Shown: one piece after another, positions 56,201-64,000 of the stretch
Layout: each line of letters starts with the position of its first letter
Position numbering within the stretch: the stretch's first letter is position 1
Origin: Spironucleus salmonicida
Taxonomy: Eukaryota; Fornicata; Diplomonadida; Hexamitidae
Assembly: GCA_000497125.2 (NCBI GenBank)
Contig: CM035316.1
Location: forward strand, 1,378,001-1,442,000
Length of the DNA: 64,000 nt
Direction of reading: 5' to 3'
Made by a program: the position numbers and the translations under genes
Notes under the pieces: model-generated
Database searches by the model: none
Told to the model about the DNA's origin: nothing
The model's input: the letters and a program-made list of their open reading frames with translations, nothing else

Positions 56201-57874
56201 ATGCCTCCTTGTCTTATTTGCTACGAAAACTGCAAATACATAGCATACACCGACTGCCAGCATTCTTGCTGCGTAAAATGTTACGAAATAGAGAATAATT
56301 TGTCAAAAAAGAATAAGTGTCTCATTTGTTCGTAGGTTAATCCTCAAGTCTGCCTGTGCCCAGCCCCACTACCGGTAGAAGACTTCACCAAGCTGAAACA
56401 CCTTAAAAATATTAAATTTGACTCTACACTTTCCGCCTTTATCCACAGCTCAGTGACTCCTTATCTAGCATCGCTAAGCCTACCAAAATGCCCGAAATGC
56501 GACTTCTAGCCAGCCTCGTAAGCCGAACTTCTAAATCATGTGACATAAACTCATAATCTCAGTTTCTGCAAAATATGCATCAAATTTAGACCTATGTTCC
56601 TAATTGACCAACCGTTGTTTGCGCGTCCCTAATTGGGGAAGCACATAGCCAGCCACCCGAAATGTATTCTATGTGGTGAGACTTTTTATGACAGCGAAGC
56701 ATTAAAATCACACTATCAAACTATCCACTACCGTTGCGACCTCTGCAGAAACTACTAGGTGGACGACTCTTACTGGGCTGGAATGCAGGATCTCGTAGAG
56801 CATATTAGCAGTGCGCACATCAGCTGCCCCTTCAAGTAGTGCTAACTTGAAGGGTTCGGGTTTGTGAGCGAAAAGCAGCAGATTGAGCACATATTAGAGG
56901 TGCACCAGGAGCAAATTGGTGCCAAAATTGACACTTATAAGCAAAAATTAAACAGCCTCAAGAAGCAGAAAAATATCGTAAATTTAGCAGATTTGGATGA
57001 ATTTAAGTAAAATTATTCAATTAATAACCGTAAACTTGATCGTACCCACAAAGTTAAGATCACAGAACAGCCTAGTGTTGTGAACGAACAGTTTGTGATT
57101 CAGTATTTTAACAACGTAAGAAAGGTGAAAAAAGTGCCCAGCAAGCAGCCTTAATACGAAGAATTCGTAGAGTAGAAATCACTCAACCAGCCGCACCAAA
57201 AACCGTTAAAAGCATAGACCCAAAAAGACGATTTACCGTTCTTTGCAGAGTCGAATTTCTTCCAAATCAAGCTCTAGAAGCAGTAAAAGAAGCAGAAATT
57301 GCAACTGATATAACAGAATCTGCAACAGTCTGAAAACATGTTTGATGAGATTCTGCAGTAGAAACCGCCGCGAAATTCCAGTAAGCCGGCAGCAAAACGA
57401 GCAGCACCTGAGAGCGCCAGAAACACACAATTCGACAACGTCGTCACGTGCTGCATCCTATTCGATTCTCGCGGACAGCCTTCCCAAATTGCGCTCTCGC
57501 GACTCGTTTCTGGCTCCGTCTCGGCGACGCTTTTCCTGGTTTTCAACGCAGATGACCCACTGAGTTTCGTGGTCCCGAGCGCTGCCGAATTCGGAAAATT
57601 CGGCTGCCTGCTCCGTAGCTTCTGCTACGCCAGCGCGGTCCAGCTCAGATGCCTGGGCGAGGTGAACGAGCGGATCCAAATGTGCGTTTCTGGTGTTTTC
57701 GGACGTGGCGAAGAAGTGAATTTCTACTGCATCAGCGAAGTAGCGGCATCAAAAGCTGCGATTTAGGACCTTTTTGGGTTCAAGTGTGTGGTGAGCGAGG
57801 AGCAGATAAGCACAATAGCGGGAAACGGCTTGTCTGCGCTAGAAATAGTCATCTAGAGTAATTCCAAAAAATGA
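56201..57874 (+). CDS. ZNF598: ZNF598/Hel2-type RING-zinc-finger ubiquitin ligase, 557 aa
   Basis: Hel2/ZNF598 ubiquitinates collided ribosomes. The RING sits at residues 4-43: C4-x2-C7, C19-x-H21, C24-x2-C27 and C40-x2-C43. Next come C2H2-like and treble-clef fingers typical of the family: CPKCDFQPASQAELLNHVTQ, CKICIKFRPMFL, HPKCILCGETFYDSEALKSH, and YRCDLCRNYQVDDSYWAG. After residue 230 it is Lys/Gln-rich and then a GC-rich C-terminal domain (FDNVVTCCILFDSRG; VQLRCLGEVNERIQMC) I do not recognise. The middle is AT-poor compared with flanking DNA. All zinc ligands expected in the RING are present. Confidence 0.85.
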
Positions 57875-57914
57875 TTTTATTGGTTTCAATATATAATATA
57901 TCGTTAATCCAAAT

Positions 57915-58700
57915 ATGGCTGAGTCGATTACCGACTACGAACTCCTACTTTTGACCTATACCCAGAATGCAGCCCCTGTGAAACCTTCTAAAGACGATGA
58001 AAATTCGTCGTACAGCAGATTTGCAAAGCTAGCTAACTCGGTTTCTCATGGCGACACACCCATATCGTTCGTGCAGCCATCTGTTGAGACAGTAAAATAA
58101 CTGAAACAGACATCATACAATATTAACGATTTATCCATGTTTCTTGAGGATCGTGAAGCATACGTGACCGAGGGTAACCGGTTAAAACAGAAAATTCTTC
58201 TAAATGATGACAGAACTGCACTACGGCAGCGTAAAATACTGTAAAACTTTATCACAGAGCAGTCGGTATTATCTGCAAATCAACGTTCGAAACTAGTGCT
58301 TCAGCGTGAAAAAGAGGCGCTTCAGAGCGCTAAAAATACTTTTTTATTCTACGAAGAGCAGTTTATTTCTATGACAAGATGGTCAGCATTCTAATAATTG
58401 AGATTTTTAGGAGAAGACTAGCGTAAGCAAGAAGGTAAGGTCTTAGCTAAACGATAAGCACTGTTGCAGAAAAGTATTAACCTGCAGCTTAGCTTTATCG
58501 AACAATATGAAACCGACAGCCTAAAATTTTTGAGTGGCCTGCAAAAGTTTAGGTAAGAGTAAGCCAAAGTAAATAGTGGTTGCGATGATATTATTGCATC
58601 AGAAGCATTTATAGCTTAGGTTGATGGAGAGCGGGACCTACAGCATATTTTCAATGTGAAGATACAAAGTGTAGAAGGTATTTTTGACGATTTTGAGTGA
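57915..58700 (+). CDS. Coiled-coil protein, 261 aa
   Basis: Starts MAESITDYELLLLTYTQN. Residues 85-230 are a long charged helix with heptads (NRLKQKILLNDDRTALRQRK; LVLQREKEALQSAKNTF). It ends VEGIFDDFE. The gene lies 40 bp downstream of the ligase gene on the same strand. Probably structural; family unknown. Confidence 0.65.
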
Positions 58701-58799
58701 GTGTAGGTATAAAGTTCTTAATATAAAAATATTTTGATTTATTAATTTCTAGAACTATATAAATATGCCATATCTGATTTATTTAAATCATTATATTGC

Positions 58800-59588
58800 T
58801 CATTTGTCTTCTAATATTTCGCAGCTTTCAACGTCTTTCTATTAGAATTATACATTCGTATCAACTTCTCTAGTATAACACTCAATTTATACTATGTCCA
58901 GGAACTGCGCGTGCGCCTCGGCCCGGGTGGCGACGCTGCGGCCGCGGAGCCGCGCTGCCTGGAGGGCGAAGTAGTCCTCGCGGAAGGCGCAGTACTCCGC
59001 CACGTTGTCGTTGCCGGGTGCCTCCACCTCCATGCGGATGATGTCCAGCTCAGCGCCCTGCAGCGCCAGCCCGGGCAGCAGCACCTGCGCGTTGGTGGTG
59101 TAGAGCCTCACGCTCCCCGGGCGGTAGAAGGCGTCCAGCTGCGCCTGGGTGAGTGCCGCCTCGGTCGTCTCCGCGACGGCGCGCACCACCGGCACGAGCT
59201 GGCAGGGCTGCAGCTCGAAGGAGAGCAGGCGCACCTGGTCGGTTGCGAACGCCTGTGCGAGCTGCACCTGGTACGGCGGGAGGGTGGCGAGCCGCTGGCC
59301 CAGCAGGAACTTGGAGATGTACTGGTACAGGGACAGCTCCGGAAGCACCACCACATCCCGGAAGCCCAGACCGTCCAGGTATGGGTAGTCCGCGGGCCTG
59401 ACCAGGATGGTCTCGGCGACGGGGCAGGTGAGCCTCAGCTAAACGCAGCGGAGGAACACACTCTGCAAGAGCACTTAATTATAGTCACCTAATATTTAAG
59501 TTTATTCTTGATATAGGTTAATTATACCCGTATTGAGCAAACTAAATATAAAATCTTTAATCGGTTTAGAAGTAATTACCAATCTCAT
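58800..59588 (-). CDS. Very GC-rich hypothetical protein, 262 aa
   Basis: The core (about codons 40-230, 58890-59470) is the most GC-rich DNA in the window, with G/C at most third positions. The product contains VAETILVRPADYPYLDG, LPELSLYQYISKFLLGQRL, VRLLSFELQPCQLVPVVRAV and LDIIRMEVEAPGNDNVAEYC, a well-formed globular protein I cannot name. Gln is CAG or CAA in the core but TAA/TAG in the AT-rich first 40 and last 30 codons. The only in-frame ATG before the core is at 59586-59588. The sharp edges of composition inside one gene are unusual. Confidence 0.6.
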
Positions 59589-59939
59589 CCTTTATTAATG
59601 AAGAATCTAAGAGATTGATGTTCTTCATTGGAAACCTACATAAAGATAGGGATCTCTATAATAGACCTGATAAATAATAGTTAGTTCAATAAAGTTTTAT
59701 ATAATTATTATTTTTCTTCTGACTACAATATATCAAAAATTGTTATAACGTTATAAATATAAAGCATAGATAAAGATTTATAAAAAGATATCATTAAATT
59801 TCTCTAAAATAAAATTTAGTAACCATTAACATGTATTATTAATGATAAATTTTGAAATACTCACGCTAGGACTTTCATTAAAAATAATATTATCTTTTAT
59901 TTCTTAATACCATAGATATTTAAAAAAAATATTTTTGTT
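59589..59939. other. AT-rich intergenic region
   Basis: About 350 bp between two minus-strand genes. Only frames shorter than 40 codons are seen. It probably holds the promoter of the GC-rich gene. Confidence 0.4.
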
Positions 59940-62267
59940 TCACTCCACTTTGTAGCATAATTTAAACTATTCTCTGAGTTCCTTGCAATTCAGTTTTTTA
60001 ATTTCTGCAATTTTGAATAAAAACTCACAAATTGGTCCAGCTATGAAAAAGTCAAATCCAGAAGTTTATAGTTTGAAATCAACTTAAGTTGTCTCGATTT
60101 CTTAGCCACAAATTACACCCAATAAAACTTAACTAATGAAATATTTGAATGTAATACTAACATAAATAATATCTAATTTCATTAAATCTACTAGATAGCT
60201 TATAATTGGCTCTGATTTTACCGTAATTTCATTGAAACAGGTACGAATAATACAGGTAGTAAATGTTGCTAATAAGCCGAATTAGGTTCCAATATATTTT
60301 CCTACTTCTGGTACGAAAAGTTGACTAAAACTCTGACCGAATTCGCTTGAAAATTTACAAATATCATATTTTTGAAGGCTTTTAATAGGTTGTTTCGGTT
60401 TTTCTGCATTAAAAATGGGAATATTTACTTATTAAGTAAAAGTTTTATTTTCATAAAAATAAAGGCTGCTTTAACTCACAATTTCGTTATTTTAACTAAA
60501 AATTATAGTACCTGCATTTGGGCTGGTTCCCATTTCGTTGCCACAAACTCCTTCAAATAGTAAATTCGGTTTTTGTAGTTAATTTTTCGATGCAAAAATA
60601 AAGTTATAAGTAGATAGAATGGAATCTGAAAATATGCGAGAATAGGACAGCTAAAACGAAGATTTTGATTCTAACAATCTTGCTGCACCATAAGGGTTTG
60701 CTGCATTAATCAATGCATCAAAAGAATTATTGGCGATCTCATAACATTATTCTGATTTGTATAAACAGGCGCCGATAATCAATTATGGGAAATCGACTAT
60801 TGATTATTCATCAGTGTGGTTGATTAAATAAGTAGGCTTAAAAACTAACTGAGATAGTTTCTACGAATTGTTAAAAACTGATGTAAAAATTGTATCATAA
60901 ACATGTGGCGCGGACGTTAAATATAAATTGTGCGCTACTTGAATTTGTGCCAAATAATTTTGAGCTAATTTGTATTACGTTTCTTTATAAAATATCTAAT
61001 AAGCTACTTTTAAGCTAAATGCATTATGAGAATAATTTTCCTATAATTATTAGATTATTACCTCAATTTTATCTGCTTTATCTCTTAATAATTCTATTTT
61101 TCCAGTAGTTGAGTAATTAAGTAAAATTGCCGACTTCAAAAGTGAATCTACTTCTTAAAAATGATTATTTTATCTATCTAAAACTTCGATAATTTCCTCC
61201 ACAGTTAATATACTAAAAATTTTGGTAAATAAACAAATATCAATAGGTACAGTTATAGTGCTTTTAATGATAAAGTTGTATACTGCTTGCAACTATTCTA
61301 TAGAAGTAGAAGCACTTGTTATAATAGATAAGATATCAGATTATTATGGATTTTTTGTCAAGACAAAAGTAATAAATTTACCCCAAAAACTAATTTTGCT
61401 AATTAGTTTGACTGTCACTTCTTCATATGTCGCTGAAAAATTAATGATTGGGTCTACAAAGTCGATAAATCCAGTTTTATTAAATGCGACAATAAGATTT
61501 TCTAAAATAAGTTTTCTGTGTTCTTGTGGATTTTAAATAAAGCAAGTTAATAATAAATGCAGTCTAGGTGTCGTTTGTGCTATGCTTTTAGTCACAAACT
61601 CCTTATCGAACATTTCTTTAACAAATCTTACAATTTAACCAGGCTCGACTGATTTATTGCACAATATCATACCTAAAAACATGAAAATATTATTAAGAAT
61701 TTGAATCCCATGATCGCGATGAATCCGGTCGCCTATTTGCCCATTAATGTTCACGTTTTTCATGTCAGCATTTTAAATATTTTACCTCACCAAAAGCTCT
61801 ATAAATATCTTACTTTCGTTGAGAATAGCATCGATTTGAGCACTCTGGCGTTTACACATCTTTATAAAATTTTAGCTGAAACATATGCTTAAATTCTCCC
61901 TAATGGAAACCGCCTCATTTTTAGATTTAGTTTTATAACTATTTATAGATTTTTCGATAGGTTCAAGTTTTTGGCTGTCAAAATTTGCGAATTAAAGAGT
62001 TTAGTCAAAGTTGATTAGGTAAAGAAAATTGAGCTATGGAAGCGTCAAAATATCAAGTTGGGAAGATACTGTTTAAAGAGCGAACTTCTATGGGTCGATG
62101 CATTGGCGCGCATATGCGTACTGGCCAAGGTTAACATGCGCATATGCCTTTAGGGAGTTAAATTATGCTTTTTGACCTTCATTTTTAGCTGATAGAACTA
62201 ATTTTTCGATTAACATCAACGAATTTTCGTATTCCTTTGCGTCGAATGCTCTAAAGATTTTATCCAT
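59940..62267 (-). CDS. Large helical protein, 775 aa, TPR-like N-terminus
   Basis: Starts MDKIFRAFDAKEYENSLMLI. The first 70 residues pair helices as in TPR repeats (YENSLMLIEKLVLSAKNEG, then FNSLKAYAHVNLGQYAYARQ, where the Ala/Gly/Tyr spacing is typical). The rest is helical repeats without clear periodicity (AVYNFIIKSTITVPIDICLF; LAQNYLAQIQVAHNLY) and some strand-rich stretches near the end. It may be an N-acetyltransferase auxiliary, anaphase-promoting or intraflagellar-type TPR protein; I cannot decide. The TAR codons are spread evenly, so the frame is well supported. Confidence 0.65.
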
Positions 62268-62339
62268 GAGATAAAAGAAGTGGTATGCCTTATACTTTAA
62301 TATCAATATAAAAATATATCTTAAGTTTCCATTTCTTTA

Positions 62340-63608
62340 ATGCCTCCCCCAGAACGCCTTGAGTCTGCTGATATTGACCCTTAAATATAACAAATACAAT
62401 AATTTATTAACGAAAATATAACTATTTATATGGTGAATTTTCCAGGAGCTGCCCTTGTAAATTTTCATATTCCCGAACTTGTAGCAGCACTTTAGTCTAC
62501 TAACTCATAAATTCTGTATCCTTATATATCCCCAATAGCATTTTTCACCACAACTGAACCTGACCTGAGAATAACCACCTTACTTTCCTCAATGTCCCTC
62601 ACCAAGCATTTTGGCAAAGTTTGCGCTATCTCAAATACACCTGAAGACTGTGTTTTGTAGTAAACAAAGTAAATTGTAGAATCTACCTATTACAAACAAG
62701 TAGAAGAACTAACCTTCAAGATGGTTGCGAACTTCATCGGAGATACTGACCAGGATATAGCGTAAAAAATTTAAATCCAAGAAGCTATTTACAATAAAGC
62801 GCAGTTTATGGCCCCAAAAGTCAACCTGAAAAGCTCAGATTTAAACTTCAACATCATCTACGACTACATCTCGGCGCCAACCAGATTTGTCTTCTCTATT
62901 TCGCGTAATGTGCCATTAAAACGAACGCAAATACAATCCAAGCTGGCACTCACCCGGAGGGCCTACCTGGGCCCCACCTCCATGGACGCCGAGCTCGCTG
63001 GCATCATGACGACGCTCGCAAACGTTAAAGCCGGTGATTTCGTCTGCGACCCCTTCTGTGGTACCTGCAGTATTTTGACCGCCTGTGCCAGTATAGGTGC
63101 AATCTGTATCGGAGGTGATTTCGACTACAAGGTCATCCGCGGTCGCAAGATGAAGAGCTACGTGGATAACTACCGGTAATACGGCTACAATCTGCCAGAA
63201 ATTTGCCAGCAGGATATTTTCCATCCCACCTTCAAGCCTGCCATTTTCGATGCCATCATTTGCGACCCACCGTACTGCATTCGTGCAACGGGTGGGAACG
63301 AGGCCATGAGCGATATCTATTTGGAGCTCATCAAATTCGCATCAAAAGGCCTTCAAATAGGCGGAAAACTCGTTTTTTGGATGCCAGTGCCGGTCGGGTT
63401 CGATCAGGGGAGGGAAATCTTCCTGGGTTGTGGATTCAAGTAAATTGGCGTATATCTATAGGAATTGACCCGAAAATACGGTAGAATTCTGGTCGAAATG
63501 GTCAAAACTGGAGATCTGGAATAGCATTTTGGGTTCAACGGTGTGTCGCATTTGGACTAACTGAGGGAACTCTTGGGTTTGAATAAGAGGAAGGTAGACG
63601 AGGTGTGA
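62340..63608 (+). CDS. TRMT11: Trm11-type tRNA m2G10 methyltransferase, 422 aa
   Basis: Trm11 with Trm112 methylates G10 of tRNA. The N-terminal 150 residues (for example YMVNFPGAALVNFHIPELVA) fill the NFLD/THUMP position. Then come LTRRAYLGPTSMDAELAGI, FVCDPFCGTCSIL near residue 236 (SAM-binding motif I), ICIGGDFDYKVIRGRK, and the catalytic FDAIICDPPYCIRATG near residue 307 (DPPY). GGKLVFWMPVP is a late strand of the Rossmann fold. The 3' two thirds are GC-rich, with CAA/CAG Gln, and the 5' part AT-rich with TAR Gln. All expected catalytic residues are present. Confidence 0.88.
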
Positions 63609-64000
63609 CAGATTTATTTGTTGTATGAAGATTATAAATTATTTATTTAAGAGCACAATTTGGTTAAACCTTGCTAGAAATAATAGATATTGTAACTTAC
63701 ATTACTTAGGACTGATCTGATATTGAACCAAGTACTTATAGTAAGTAAAACAAGATTGCTTTTTTAATGTATAAAATAAGACTGTAGTATGATGTAAACA
63801 GTTTTCGTATAGATATTTTACTCTTGACCTAATTAATTGCAGTTAATGAAATTAATTTAATTTTTATAACATAAGGAAAAAGACAATTAACATTACTATA
63901 TTTACACGGAATAATATTTTTTTTCATATAAGTTGTCAGTCTTCTGAAAATAGTTAATTTTTTATAAAGTGATTACTGTTACTAAAATTAAAATATTTAA
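63609..64000. other. AT-rich right edge without a confident gene
   Basis: 392 bp of AT-rich sequence. A minus-strand frame is open here under TAR=Gln but continues into the antisense of the methyltransferase gene, so it is probably not coding. Confidence 0.4.

Noticed and set aside
58911-59492. 193-codon plus-strand frame over the GC-rich gene, plus several 80-codon frames
   Set aside because: High GC removes stops from all frames. The products are Ala/Gly/Arg/His strings, whereas the minus frame gives a well-formed globular protein.

Overview
Genetic code and organism. The window is nuclear DNA of a eukaryote that reads TAA and TAG as glutamine and uses only TGA as stop. With the standard code almost nothing long is open. 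With TAR=Gln the 64 kb resolves into about 60 uninterrupted, mostly intron-less genes, nearly all with a length that is an exact multiple of three from ATG to TGA. Intergenic gaps are often under 100 bp. In-frame TAA/TAG falls on expected Gln positions, for example the Gln of HRDLKPQN in a protein kinase and of the GQ-x-K motif of a TcdA-like enzyme. This code, the low GC, the lack of introns and the microtubule or cilium-type genes (CEP164-type WW protein, coiled coils) suggest a hexamitin diplomonad such as Hexamita, Spironucleus or Trepomonas. That is inference: ciliates, some oxymonads and some green algae share the code.

Layout. 0.3-13.7 kb: mostly unrecognised helical or coiled-coil proteins, a large 874-aa protein, an LCAT-family lipase/acyltransferase and a divergent actin-related protein. 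13.9-23.7 kb: ankyrin and solenoid proteins, a WW-domain protein and a 1100-aa coiled coil. 23.8-35.3 kb: a Sec1/Munc18 protein, a 779-aa protein, two tandem small paralogues, an 842-aa single-pass membrane protein with a repetitive ectodomain, and a galactokinase. 35.3-41.2 kb: cyclase-associated protein (CAP), an EXO1/FEN1-type nuclease, an RWDD1-type protein and a TRAPP Bet3-family subunit.

41.1-48.0 kb is a 2.28-kb near-perfect inverted repeat. Its arms (41144-43427 and 45721-48004) each carry the same four genes. The 2.3-kb spacer holds an AGC/NDR-like kinase and a small protein. 48.3-50.6 kb: a coiled-coil protein carrying 26 tandem copies of a 10-residue MEVEPV[A/V]EPQ repeat. 50.6-63.6 kb: TcdA-like dehydratase, CNNM-type transporter, MsrA, a ZNF598/Hel2-type RING ligase, a very GC-rich gene, a 775-aa helical protein and a Trm11-type tRNA methyltransferase.

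Base composition is a mosaic. Genes at 32.3-33.1, 41.2-42.4, 51.3-52.0, 56.2-57.9, 58.9-59.5 and 62.8-63.6 kb are much richer in GC and use CAA/CAG for Gln; the rest use mostly TAA/TAG. Genes are on both strands with no operon logic. Several convergent pairs touch or overlap at their stop codons. No tRNA, rRNA, CRISPR array or recognisable transposon was seen. All protein identifications are from memory of family motifs; no search was run.
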